Source: Armatimonadota bacterium (GTDB lineage: Bacteria > Armatimonadota > HRBIN16). From it: DNA of 34,567 bases. The notes under the pieces were generated by a model. That model had not been told where the DNA came from, made no database searches, and saw only the letters and a list, made by a program, of their open reading frames with translations. Below are positions 1-6,318 of the stretch, one piece after another; the first letter of the stretch is position 1; every line of letters begins with the position of its first letter. Made by a program: the position numbers and the translations under genes. The stretch spans positions 1 to 34,567 of the forward strand of contig BPGU01000008.1 in NCBI GenBank assembly GCA_026003195.1. The letters are read 5' to 3'.

Positions 1-875
1 TCCTGCCAAACATGAGTACGGTGATTGCCACGGCAACGAACGATGCTGATATTACTGCAGCAGGTCAATATGCGCATTTCTCCTTCTCATCGCACACGTT
101 AACTCCTGGTACACGGTACTGGGCGGTACTGGACAATACGCACGGTACCGGTACCGTGACGGTAACGCCTACAGATTACAACTGGTTTCACGGCACGACC
201 TATCAGTGGGCTGTGGCTACTTATTCTACAAGCTGGACGTATAGCGGTACAGCACGCAGGTTGGGCGAGAGTGTACATTTCACGAACGGATTGGTGTGGG
301 GTGCAGCACTACAAGCATACGGGTTGTCTGACCTTCTGAGTGTATATGGCACAAGCCGGATGTCAGGGTTGAAGGTCACGACAGGCGACATCGGTTACCG
401 GTTAGCTGGATTAGCGTTCTATGGTAGTCGTTATGGGAGCGGTTGCACTATCTCCTACGCGGTGTATCAAGGCAGTACGCTGGTAGCAGAGACTTACACG
501 ATGGTTGGTGCATGGGAGAGTGGCAGCAACCCACGTTTCCTTGCGTTCCCCAGTGTGGTAGAGTTGCAGCCGAACACCACCTATCGCCTTGTGTTACGCA
601 ATCCGAACGGTGACGGCACGAGTAGCAACTACTACAAGCTAGCCACCCCCGTCTCTGCACGTACATCAGCGGATGCGCAGCGCGTGTGGGGTGGTTTGGG
701 GTTTGCTGGTTGCGTATATACGGAAACGACAGATGGTGGCACAACCTGGACAGATGATACGCAATTGCGGTATCCACGTGGGTTCGTGATGGTATTGGAC
801 GAGACGCAGCCGTTCATTGTGCCGTCTGGTGGTGGCGGTTCGCCTATCATCAATCCATTCCAGGTTATCACATAG
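1..875 (+). CDS. Tail fibre/appendage protein, C-terminal part (continues from 34354)
   Basis: The frame is open to the left edge. Bases 1-2 complete the codon begun by base 34567, giving Phe, and then Leu-Pro-Asn leads into the Met at 12. The joined protein has 362 residues, of which about 290 lie here. It is rich in Thr, Ser, Gly and Tyr, without charged clusters, as expected for beta-structured virion appendages. A segment near 721-757 (TTDGGTTW) matches the Asp-box pattern S/T-x-D-x-G-x-T-W seen in sialidase-like and other beta-propeller proteins. The C-terminus has a Gly-rich linker (SGGGGS) before a short tail. It follows the endolysin and precedes other appendage genes. A host-binding role is inferred from composition and position; no specific family was recognised. 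Confidence 0.7.
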   Translation, partial: LPNMSTVIATATNDADITAAGQYAHFSFSSHTLTPGTRYWAVLDNTHGTGTVTVTPTDYNWFHGTTYQWAVATYSTSWTYSGTARRLGESVHFTNGLVWGAALQAYGLSDLLSVYGTSRMSGLKVTTGDIGYRLAGLAFYGSRYGSGCTISYAVYQGSTLVAETYTMVGAWESGSNPRFLAFPSVVELQPNTTYRLVLRNPNGDGTSSNYYKLATPVSARTSADAQRVWGGLGFAGCVYTETTDGGTTWTDDTQLRYPRGFVMVLDETQPFIVPSGGGGSPIINPFQVIT

Positions 876-890
876 AAGGAGTGATTAGAG

Positions 891-1280
891 ATGAACCCAA
901 CATTCAACGATGTCGCAGCACTGATAAGACGGTTCGGTCACCAATTGGTTGACCTGTTGCGCGAGGTCAAGTTCGTGCACAAGGCACTGGATGGCAGAGT
1001 GACTTCGCTGGATTTGCTGCGCACACGAATCACTGTGCCTGAAGGTTGCACGCTGGATGCTGACGGCAAGGTGTGGGACGGCGAAGGCAATCTCGTAGCC
1101 GACTACAGTGACCTGAAGTATGAGTGCGACCTGGTAATGTCTGCACTGGCAGGATTGCGTGCAGCAGTGGCGTTGCTGGAGAACGATAGCGAGTTCTTGC
1201 AGCGGCCAGGTGTAGTTGGCACCAGCCACTGGCAATTTGTAGAGCATTTCCTGGACTGGCACAAGCGCGGCGGATTCTAA
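891..1280 (+). CDS. Hypothetical phage protein, tail appendage cluster
   Basis: 129 residues, ATG preceded by AAGGAGTGA at good distance, 15 bases after the previous stop. The N-terminal half is predicted helical and amphipathic (about residues 5-45, with heptad-like Leu/Val spacing). A short acidic Gly/Asp stretch (about residues 50-75) and a second helical part follow. No catalytic motif, Cys pair or membrane segment is visible. It sits between two appendage genes in the same orientation and was probably co-transcribed with them. A small structural or chaperone role for the neighbouring fibre is possible, but the sequence gives no direct support. Confidence 0.6.
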   Translation: MNPTFNDVAALIRRFGHQLVDLLREVKFVHKALDGRVTSLDLLRTRITVPEGCTLDADGKVWDGEGNLVADYSDLKYECDLVMSALAGLRAAVALLENDSEFLQRPGVVGTSHWQFVEHFLDWHKRGGF

Positions 1281-1296
1281 CAGGGGGTAGCCTGCT

Positions 1297-2277
1297 ATGG
1301 CTGTGATTCGCGGACAGCAGTATGTGCTGCACTTCTACGCTTATAACAGTGACGGCACACCGAAGACAGGCGACGCATCCAACATCACCGTGCGCATTAG
1401 CAAGGATGGTGGTGCACTCACTGCGACCACCAACACCCCTGCTGAGGTGGATGCTACCAATGCACCTGGTGTGTATCGCATTACGCTGACCGCGACGGAG
1501 ATGGATGCGAACAGCATACTGGTAGCACCGAAGTCCAGCACGACCGGTGTGCAGTGTACCGTAACGAACATCATCACGGAACGGGGCAGGCTGGATGCGA
1601 CGGTATCGTCGCGTGCTTCCAGTAGTGAGGTCGGTGCGGTTCCAGCAAATGTGTGGAATTATACTCCACGTACGTTGAATGCCGATGTCACAATTGATAT
1701 GACGCAAGTATTGCCTGCTTCTCCGGCAAGCAACACGGTGGGGGATGCATTGAAGAAGTCATCTACTAATTTGGACGCCACAGTCAGCAGTCGTTCCACG
1801 TTGACAGCTGCAGACGTGTGGAACTACACCACCCGCACACTCACCAGCTTCGGCACGCTGGTATCGGATACTGCTAACGCTGTTTGGTCAGCAAGCACAC
1901 GCACGCTGACGAGTTTTGGCACTTTGGCGAATGATGTTGCAACAGCAGTTTGGGGCTATACTACGCGAACGCTGACCAGTTTCGGCACGCTGACAACAGA
2001 TACTGCCAATGCCGTTTGGGGCTATACTACGCGAACGCTAACAGGCTTTGGTACTCTGGTTAATGATGTGGCAACTGCGGTATGGGCGATGGTGATTGAT
2101 GGGGGCAAGTCGGCGATGGGGTTGATGCGTCTCTTCGCAGCAGCACTTCTAGGTAAAGTGTCCGGCGCACAGACAAACACCCCCGTCTTCCGTGACATCG
2201 CAGACACGAAGAACCGCATCACCATGACAGTGGACAACGATGGCAATAGGACGGGGGTGACCCTCGATGACAGCTAA
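1297..2277 (+). CDS. Tail appendage protein with tandem Trp-rich repeats
   Basis: 326 residues; GGGGGTAG lies upstream of the ATG. Residues 1-105 look like an immunoglobulin-like or BppU-N-like beta domain of baseplate proteins (GQQYVLHFYAYNSDGTPKTG, then alternating beta pattern). The middle holds degenerate units beginning VWN-Y, followed by four regular 22-residue units (1816-2079) with core T/S-TRTLT-S/G-FGTL and A-VW at each boundary. A hydrophobic/Gly segment and a charged C-terminus close the protein. Such repeats build elongated fibrous parts of phage tails. Its stop overlaps the next small ORF. The tail role is inferred from repeats and location; adhesion is possible. Confidence 0.65.
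   Translation: MAVIRGQQYVLHFYAYNSDGTPKTGDASNITVRISKDGGALTATTNTPAEVDATNAPGVYRITLTATEMDANSILVAPKSSTTGVQCTVTNIITERGRLDATVSSRASSSEVGAVPANVWNYTPRTLNADVTIDMTQVLPASPASNTVGDALKKSSTNLDATVSSRSTLTAADVWNYTTRTLTSFGTLVSDTANAVWSASTRTLTSFGTLANDVATAVWGYTTRTLTSFGTLTTDTANAVWGYTTRTLTGFGTLVNDVATAVWAMVIDGGKSAMGLMRLFAAALLGKVSGAQTNTPVFRDIADTKNRITMTVDNDGNRTGVTLDDS
1816..2079 (+). repeat. Four tandem 66-bp repeats inside the tail appendage gene
   Basis: Units at 1816-1881, 1882-1947, 1948-2013 and 2014-2079 each encode 22 residues that start with Val-Trp and contain TRTLTSFGTL or TRTLTGFGTL. The period is a multiple of three, so the frame is kept. Units 3 and 4 are nearly identical at the DNA level (ggctatactacgcgaacgct in both), which suggests recent duplication. 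Confidence 0.9.
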
Positions 2278-2425
2278 CCGCTACAAATACTGGGGCAATT
2301 GGGGATTGCCAATACGTGGAGTTTTCGGCAAGACGACGATTGCAACGATAAGTACCATAGTCGCGGCGAAGGGCATCCTGGAATCGCTTCGCTGGCGTGC
2401 GGAGGTGAGGCGTCTTGGTGGTTGA
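2267..2425 (+). CDS. Small hypothetical protein (52 aa)
   Basis: ATG at 2267 lies within the last codons of the preceding gene (overlap 11 bases), and the stop at 2423-2425 overlaps the start region of the next gene. This chained overlap is typical of translationally coupled phage genes. The product is basic and begins MTANRYKYWGNWGLP, with a moderately hydrophobic centre (about residues 18-38, GVFGKTTIATISTIVAAKG) that could be a weak membrane helix. It ends in an Arg-rich tail. No family was recognised. Without the ORF there would be an unusual 140-base gap in a tightly packed operon, which supports it being real. Confidence 0.5.
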   Translation: MTANRYKYWGNWGLPIRGVFGKTTIATISTIVAAKGILESLRWRAEVRRLGG

Positions 2426-2756
2426 TATCACCCGTGGCGATACGAATGTGCTGGTGTTTACCATCACCGAGGCGTATGACGCGAACGGCAACCCGCTGAC
2501 GTCGCTGGCTGGCTACACGGCGACGTTGCAGGCACGGTATACGCCCAACGACGCGACGCCGGTTTTCAGCAAGTCCGGTACCATCAACGGGATGACGGTG
2601 ACGGTGAGGATCAATCCTGCGGACACCGCGTCGCTTCAAGGTGGTGAACGGCTGGTGGCGGATTTAGAATTGGCGGATGGTAGTGGGAACAAAGCAACGG
2701 TGAGAGGCGATGATGGCCCGTTCATTCTCTATGTTGTCCCAGACGTGACGAGGTGA
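2418..2756 (+). CDS. Appendage/baseplate protein, Ig-like domain
   Basis: About 112 residues. GGAGGTG at 2401-2407 supports a start at GTG 2418 or TTG 2415. The sequence (VDITRGDTNVLVFTITEAYD, then TLQARYTPNDA, LVADLELADG) has the alternating pattern of a single beta-sandwich and resembles the N-terminal domain of BppU-like upper baseplate proteins. This N-terminal pattern is related in style to the first domain of the repeat protein at 1297. It ends four bases before the next start. Probably a virion appendage component; the family assignment is by pattern only. Confidence 0.6.
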   Translation: MVDITRGDTNVLVFTITEAYDANGNPLTSLAGYTATLQARYTPNDATPVFSKSGTINGMTVTVRINPADTASLQGGERLVADLELADGSGNKATVRGDDGPFILYVVPDVTR

Positions 2757-2759
2757 GCG

Positions 2760-3212
2760 ATGTTCGAAGTGACTGTTTACCGTATGGACTCACCGGACGG
2801 GGTGGTGTATGTTTGCACGGAGAACATGCTGCAGCGTTTGCGCCTTGATATGTCAGACGCGGCGCAAATGGCGCTGAAGCGCTACGAAGAGATTGTGCAA
2901 CATTGCCGGACAGAAGTATATCATCTCCGTCCATACACTTTTGGTGAGCGTTTGCAAGCAGAGTGGGAGTGCACGGAATGGACGGCACACGAGACGCCAC
3001 GCTTGAACACAGGGCGAATGACGGTAGTGCTGTTAGCAAAGTGCTTGGGGATTGAGATAGAAGAAGTAGAGAAGATGCATCCCCAGTTGGGTCAACTGCT
3101 TTGGGCAGAGCTGCAGCACCGTTGCACGCCTAGCCCTTTCGGCTGGTACGTCTCACCGGAGAAGCCGCAAAGCTCAGAGACGGCAGAAACGCCAAAGCAT
3201 TCCCCGAAGTGA
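2760..3212 (+). CDS. Putative tail assembly chaperone (gpG-like, 0-frame product)
   Basis: 150 residues. A beta-rich start (FEVTVYRMDSPDGVVYVCTE) is followed by a helical body (LRPYTFGERLQAEWECTEW, then a block with LNTGRMTVVLLAKCLG and a final helix LGQLLWAELQHRC), then a disordered tail rich in Pro, Ser and Glu. This resembles the layout of tail assembly chaperones that bind the tape measure protein. The decisive sign is an in-phase slippery heptamer at 3134-3140 and an open -1 frame to 3343, the classic G/GT arrangement. It lies far from the tape measure gene (10882), which is unusual. Confidence in the chaperone role is moderate. Confidence 0.5.
   Translation: MFEVTVYRMDSPDGVVYVCTENMLQRLRLDMSDAAQMALKRYEEIVQHCRTEVYHLRPYTFGERLQAEWECTEWTAHETPRLNTGRMTVVLLAKCLGIEIEEVEKMHPQLGQLLWAELQHRCTPSPFGWYVSPEKPQSSETAETPKHSPK
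3134..3140 (+). promoter_or_regulatory. Candidate -1 ribosomal frameshift site CCCTTTC
   Basis: C CCT TTC fits X-XXY-YYZ in the correct phase of the upstream frame (Pro then Phe codons). The -1 frame is closed by TAG at 3131-3133 and opens exactly at 3134, running to 3343. Directly after, CGGCT (3140-3144) can pair with AGCCG (3163-3167), with a smaller GGT/ACC pair inside, a possible stimulatory structure. Confidence 0.55.
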
Positions 3213-3343
3213 TGCTTTTTGAAGCATGGAAGCGTGGCTTGTTGGAGATGGACATTCGGGAGCTGGAGAACGATGTGGCGGAATGTCTTCTTGCGATGGA
3301 TAGAGAGTTTCGCGCAGTGGGTGGTGCATCTGGCGAACCCTAG
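3134..3343 (+). CDS. -1 frame extension of the tail assembly chaperone (gpGT-like)
   Basis: After slippage at 3134-3140, reading continues from 3140 for 67 codons to the TAG at 3341-3343, giving a fusion of about 194 residues. The extension has a basic linker followed by a compact amphipathic helical block (MLFEAWKRGLLEMDIRELEN onwards), as T domains of gpGT-type proteins often have. Alternatively the ATG at 3212, which overlaps the 0-frame stop as TGATG, could start an independent 43-residue protein by translational coupling. Both could occur. The overlap with the Mu F-like gene depends on which start the latter uses. Confidence 0.5.
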   Translation, partial: PFRLVRLTGEAAKLRDGRNAKAFPEVMLFEAWKRGLLEMDIRELENDVAECLLAMDREFRAVGGASGEP

Positions 3344-4094
3344 CGGGTTGGGTAAGGTGCATCGCGAGCATGGCTGGCGTGTGTGGGCAGAGACGCAGCC
3401 AGCGAAGAGTGTTGGTGCAGAGAAAGCGCGATACACCCGTTTGGAGAAGCAGTTTCGCCAAGAACTCAAGCGTGCGTGGGAGCGCGTGAACGTTGCTGAC
3501 CCAAGCAGTTTGAGACAGTTTGAGAAGTGGTTCAAACGTCGGCTGCAAGAGTATCAAGCAGAATCTTTTATCATCGCCAAACGGGTGCGTGGCGACTACA
3601 CTCCACTGTCTGAACAAGAATTGAAGTACTTGCATGGCAAGTATAGCGAGCAGATGAAATACTTTCGTCGGTTCATGATGGATGTGCGCAGCGGTCGTGG
3701 TCGGATGAACTATGCGTTAAGGCTGGACTTGTATGCGAAAGATTTGTGGGGTATTTACCAGTCCGCTTATTGGCGCGGGCAAGTGTATACCGTTGGCAGA
3801 CGCTATCTGTGGAAATTATCGGACGCGGAACATTGTGAAGACTGCGTGAAGCGTGCGGCGGAGTCGAAAGCGAAAGGCGGGTACACGTGGGAAGAACTGG
3901 AGCAGTTGGGTCTGCCTGGCGAAGGCAAGACGCGCTGTCTGAACAACTGCAAGTGTACCATTGTAGAAGTGCGAGAGCGTCACTACGTTCCGCGTTCGTT
4001 CCGTTCGCTGCCCAACCGCAAGATACAGAGCTATGCGGAACTCACGGAGGTAAATCTTGCAGATGTTCCCCGATGTGGTCAGCATGATACATGA
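3273..4094 (+). CDS. Mu F-like minor head protein (head morphogenesis)
   Basis: About 273 residues from ATG 3273 (GGAG four bases upstream). GTG 3357 or TTG 3348, just after the chaperone extension ends, are alternatives. The N-terminal two thirds are helical and rich in Arg, Lys and Gln. The C-terminal domain has the signature of the Phage_Mu_F family: LSDAEHCEDCVKRAA, then LPGEGKTRCLNNCKC. These four or five Cys residues may bind metal. In Mu and related phages this protein accompanies the portal and is needed for head assembly, with a few copies inside the capsid. Here it is separated from the portal by the lysis and tail appendage genes, an unusual order. Confidence 0.75.
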   Translation: MWRNVFLRWIESFAQWVVHLANPSGLGKVHREHGWRVWAETQPAKSVGAEKARYTRLEKQFRQELKRAWERVNVADPSSLRQFEKWFKRRLQEYQAESFIIAKRVRGDYTPLSEQELKYLHGKYSEQMKYFRRFMMDVRSGRGRMNYALRLDLYAKDLWGIYQSAYWRGQVYTVGRRYLWKLSDAEHCEDCVKRAAESKAKGGYTWEELEQLGLPGEGKTRCLNNCKCTIVEVRERHYVPRSFRSLPNRKIQSYAELTEVNLADVPRCGQHDT

Positions 4095-4527
4095 GCACTT
4101 GCGAAGCCAATGGGATGTCATTGACGCATCGCTGCAGCAGTATGGTATGCATTTACGCAACATCTTGCCATACTACGCGGACATTGGTTTTGAGATGATG
4201 CCATGTCTCATGCTAGAGGACATTTCCACGCAGATGGATTGGCGTGCCATACCACGCATTGGCGAGATTCGCCAGTCTGTGCGCTTGTATGGATATGTGC
4301 ACCACGAGAAGCCAGATGTGCGGCGGGCGGCTTTGGTCTCCTTGGGCGTCACAACACAGATAGTACTTAATCGGTTGGATGTGCCACATGTTTATGCTGG
4401 TGTTGAGTTCTGGTGGCAAGAGATGTTATGCCCCACGTTGGATTTTGGTGTGAGCTTTGCGGGTAACACGGTAGTGGGAGCTTTCACGGCATTGATGGAG
4501 GTGCAATCTCATGTCCAACTTGGATGA
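4063..4527 (+). CDS. Putative tail terminator or head-tail joining protein
   Basis: About 154 residues. GGAGGT at 4046-4051 lies 11 bases before ATG 4063 and 5 before TTG 4057, so the start is uncertain. A helical N-terminus (MIHEHLRSQW) is followed by LPYYADIGFEMMPCLMLEDI, a charged middle with RLYGYVHHEKPDVRRAAL, and a helix VTTQIVLNRLDVP. The pattern 'low-complexity start, MPCLMLE, RLYGYV' is like small alpha/beta proteins that cap tails or join heads to tails. The gene starts inside the end of the Mu F-like gene (overlap) and overlaps the next start. Function is inferred from size and neighbourhood. Confidence 0.5.
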   Translation: MFPDVVSMIHEHLRSQWDVIDASLQQYGMHLRNILPYYADIGFEMMPCLMLEDISTQMDWRAIPRIGEIRQSVRLYGYVHHEKPDVRRAALVSLGVTTQIVLNRLDVPHVYAGVEFWWQEMLCPTLDFGVSFAGNTVVGAFTALMEVQSHVQLG

Positions 4528-4741
4528 TTCTAACGCCAACGTGGCGTCATTGCCATTAGCATCTGTGACAATCATGTTGCATCCGGGGGGTAGGATTGAA
4601 ATCCGCCCTGGTGGTGCGATGAGCACGGATTTGCTGTTGGCAATACTGGCTCAAGCACAGATGGTGTTATCTGCGCAGGTAGTGCAGCAGCACGCAGTGG
4701 GCATCATGGTTGTTGGAGGAGGTGTGCCCCGTGCAGATTGA
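4511..4741 (+). CDS. Small hypothetical virion-region protein
   Basis: 76 residues; ATG 4511 overlaps the previous gene and has GGAGGTG about eight bases upstream. The sequence has a polar N-terminus, two short beta-like stretches (ASVTIMLHPGGRIEIRPGG) and a hydrophobic helix (TDLLLAILAQAQMVLSAQVV) that is amphipathic rather than a clear membrane span. A Gly/Val-rich end overlaps the next gene. No family was recognised. Coupling to its neighbours suggests a role in head or tail assembly. Confidence 0.55.
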   Translation: MSNLDDSNANVASLPLASVTIMLHPGGRIEIRPGGAMSTDLLLAILAQAQMVLSAQVVQQHAVGIMVVGGGVPRAD

Positions 4742-4991
4742 TGAGAAGACCAGGCAGCGGTTGGAAGCGTCTCTTTTGCCACTTCATCCCCACGAGATAC
4801 AGTTTATTCTGTTCTGTCGCGATTTGGGGTTTGGCACGATAGAGAAGCTGGCGATACAGAACGGTCTACCCGTGTGCGCAACAAGCATCCAAGAACGCAT
4901 TGATTTCACTAAAGGCGAAGCGTTTCATCGCATTCGCATCTCTATTGTTGATGGTGAGGCGCAACAGCCATCATCCCGTCGTGGGAAGTAG
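4731..4991 (+). CDS. DUF2292/YezD-like small protein
   Basis: 86 residues from GTG 4731, chosen because GGAGGAGGTG (4715-4724) is ideally spaced before it. The core (HEIQFILFCRDLGFGTIEKL, then the motif NG-P-V repeated by SIQERIDF) follows the pattern of DUF2292 proteins: a helix, a Gly-turn, then two beta strands around an 'hG' turn. That family is small and of unknown function in bacteria. It is the last gene before the promoter/terminator region at 4996-5132. The role in the phage is unknown. Confidence 0.5.
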   Translation: MQIDEKTRQRLEASLLPLHPHEIQFILFCRDLGFGTIEKLAIQNGLPVCATSIQERIDFTKGEAFHRIRISIVDGEAQQPSSRRGK

Positions 4992-4995
4992 AGTC

Positions 4996-5025
4996 TTGAC
5001 ATTTTTACAGTTGCTTGTGTATAAT
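4996..5025 (+). promoter_or_regulatory. Late promoter B (TTGACA, 18 bp, TATAAT)
   Basis: TTGACA at 4996-5001 and TATAAT at 5020-5025 with an 18-base spacer; the -10 lies in the GTGTATAAT context shared by the other promoters here. It starts just after the stop at 4991 and points into the capsid and tail genes. Its leader contains GCTGG (5032-5036) and TGAT (5041-5044), also found behind the promoter at 31706. Confidence 0.8.
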
Positions 5026-5049
5026 GTAAGTGCTGGCACGTGATGCGTG

Positions 5050-5072
5050 AGGCACGTATCGCGTGCCTTTTT
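5050..5072 (+). terminator. Terminator-like hairpin behind late promoter B
   Basis: GGCACG (5051-5056) pairs with CGTGCC (5062-5067) across a five-base loop, extended by A5050-T5068, and is followed by TTTTT. It lies only about 20 bases after the expected transcript start, so it would stop the promoter's own transcript unless it is bypassed. A second GGCACG at 5035-5040 could compete for the same 3' arm. Confidence 0.65.
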
Positions 5073-5098
5073 GCTTTTGCGCTGGGGACGGAAGTTCA

Positions 5099-5132
5099 GG
5101 CGAGCAGAATGGTCTGCTCGCCATTTTCGTTT
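5099..5132 (+). terminator. Second terminator-like hairpin
   Basis: GGCGAGCAGA (5099-5108) pairs perfectly with TCTGCTCGCC (5113-5122) over a four-base loop; ATTTTCGTTT follows. A 10-bp stem with a moderately T-rich tail fits an intrinsic terminator. Together with the hairpin at 5050 it separates the promoter from the first gene at 5144. Confidence 0.65.
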
Positions 5133-5143
5133 GGGGCAGAAAG

Positions 5144-5338
5144 ATGGGTGTAGAAAAAGAGTGGATCCACAAGTTGATGGTTGCAATTGCGGTTGGAGTG
5201 CTGTTGTTTTCTCTGGTCTTGCACCACTTTGCACCGGAAGACCAGCTTTATGTGCTAGTGGCGACAACGGCACTCGGTTTCCTCTTTGGTAAAGCAACCA
5301 ATGGGCTTAGTAAGAAGAGCGAGGAGGATGTGGAATGA
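5144..5338 (+). CDS. Small two-span membrane protein, possible holin
   Basis: 64 residues. A charged start (MGVEKEWIHK) precedes a hydrophobic helix at about 11-29 (LMVAIAVGVLLFSLVL), a short polar turn (HHFAPEDQ) and a second helix at about 38-56 (LYVLVATTALGFLFG). An acidic/basic C-terminus closes it (KKSEEDVE). This is the size and topology of class II holins. However, it is the first gene of the capsid operon and far from the endolysin at 33868. It may instead be a head-operon membrane protein. Its stop overlaps the next ATG (ATGA). Only a weak ribosome-binding site is visible. Confidence 0.6.
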   Translation: MGVEKEWIHKLMVAIAVGVLLFSLVLHHFAPEDQLYVLVATTALGFLFGKATNGLSKKSEEDVE

Positions 5339-6315
5339 GCTACTTCTTGTCAACGCTGGCACTATCGGGTTCGCCATCACGTGTCAAAGTGCAGATACTT
5401 CGCTCTGGTGAATGGAAACATCCGTCTGCGCCCGGTGGCGTGTTGAGAGTAGATGATGAGTTACTCTCCGCGCTGGAGGAAAGTTTTCGGTCTGGCGTGC
5501 GGGGGAAGGAGTTGCCAGTCAATCTGAATCACAAGATGACCGACTTCGCGGTTGGCTGGCTGAGAGACGTGAAACGTGAGGGCGACTCCCTGGTAGGCAT
5601 CGTAGACGTCGTGGACAGTGAGACAGCAAAAGCGATACAAGAGCAGAAACTCCGTTACAGTTCTGCAGAGATACTCTTCAACTACACAGACCCAGAAACG
5701 CAGCAGACTTACCCAGCAGTGTTGAAGGGTTTAGCTTTCACGAATTACCCGTTCATCAAGCGTTTAGAACCCGCTCAGGTGGTCAACTTGAGCGAGATAG
5801 AGGAGGTGCATCTCATGGACGAGAGACTACAGCAATTGGAAGAGCAGATGGCGCAGTATGAGCAGCGCTTGCGGGAGATGCAGCAGCTGACAGACGATCT
5901 GCGAGAAGAGAACGCGAAGCTGCGTCAGATGAACGACACGCTACTTTCGGAGACGCGCAAGCAGCAAGATGAATTGCTGCTCAAGGAGTTCGAAGACAGT
6001 GTGCCGCCAGCGGTGCGCAAAGTGGCGTCGGCACTGCTCGCGTTGGCGCGTGGGGAGGAAGTGCTTCTGTCCGAGTTCCAGCAAGACGCGAAGGGCAGTG
6101 CCGGATTGCGGGAACTGGTGCAAATCTTGCTGAACGAGTTCAAAGCGTTTGGCAGACGCGAGCCTGCACCCGACGAGTTGCGTGTTGCACCGCGTCGGCA
6201 AGTGGGCAACGATGTCGACTTGCTGCTGCAGAAAGCGCAAGAGCTGCAAGGAAACGGTATGCCGTTCGCGCAAGCGGTGCGCGAAGCATACCGAAATCTG
6301 AAGGGAGGTGTGTAA
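5335..6315 (+). CDS. Mu I-like head maturation protease fused to scaffold
   Basis: 326 residues; AGGAGG precedes ATG 5335. Residues 1-150 match the phage Mu I protease family: VKVQILRSGEWKHPS, ELPVNLNHKMTDFAVGWLRD, then LRYSSAEILFNYTDPET and a GLAFTNYPFIKRLEP segment. His in LNH and Ser in SSAE are the likely catalytic region residues, by analogy with that family. Residues about 160-215 form a long coiled coil rich in Gln, Glu and Leu, and a basic C-terminal helix follows. In Mu the protease trims the scaffold and capsid proteins. The scaffold is also made alone from an internal start, and the same seems true here (5815). It lies directly before the decoration and capsid genes, as expected. 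Confidence 0.8.
   Translation: MSYFLSTLALSGSPSRVKVQILRSGEWKHPSAPGGVLRVDDELLSALEESFRSGVRGKELPVNLNHKMTDFAVGWLRDVKREGDSLVGIVDVVDSETAKAIQEQKLRYSSAEILFNYTDPETQQTYPAVLKGLAFTNYPFIKRLEPAQVVNLSEIEEVHLMDERLQQLEEQMAQYEQRLREMQQLTDDLREENAKLRQMNDTLLSETRKQQDELLLKEFEDSVPPAVRKVASALLALARGEEVLLSEFQQDAKGSAGLRELVQILLNEFKAFGRREPAPDELRVAPRRQVGNDVDLLLQKAQELQGNGMPFAQAVREAYRNLKGGV
5815..6315 (+). CDS. Internal in-frame scaffold protein (Mu Z/Nu3-like)
   Basis: ATG 5815 (codon 161 of the protease gene) is preceded by AGGAGGTG at 5801-5808 with six bases spacing, one of the best ribosome-binding sites in the window although it lies inside a coding region. The product would be 166 residues. It starts with a coiled coil (MDERLQQLEEQMAQYEQRLR) and ends with a basic helical tail, as assembly scaffolds do. 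An internally started scaffold nested in the protease gene is known for Mu (I/Z) and lambda (C/Nu3). Confidence 0.65.
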   Translation: MDERLQQLEEQMAQYEQRLREMQQLTDDLREENAKLRQMNDTLLSETRKQQDELLLKEFEDSVPPAVRKVASALLALARGEEVLLSEFQQDAKGSAGLRELVQILLNEFKAFGRREPAPDELRVAPRRQVGNDVDLLLQKAQELQGNGMPFAQAVREAYRNLKGGV

Positions 6316-6318
6316 ATC

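Noticed and set aside
3212-3343. Independent 43-residue gene starting at ATG 3212
   Set aside because: Possible by coupling, but the in-phase slippery heptamer and the -1 frame opening exactly there make a frameshift extension more likely; kept only as an alternative.
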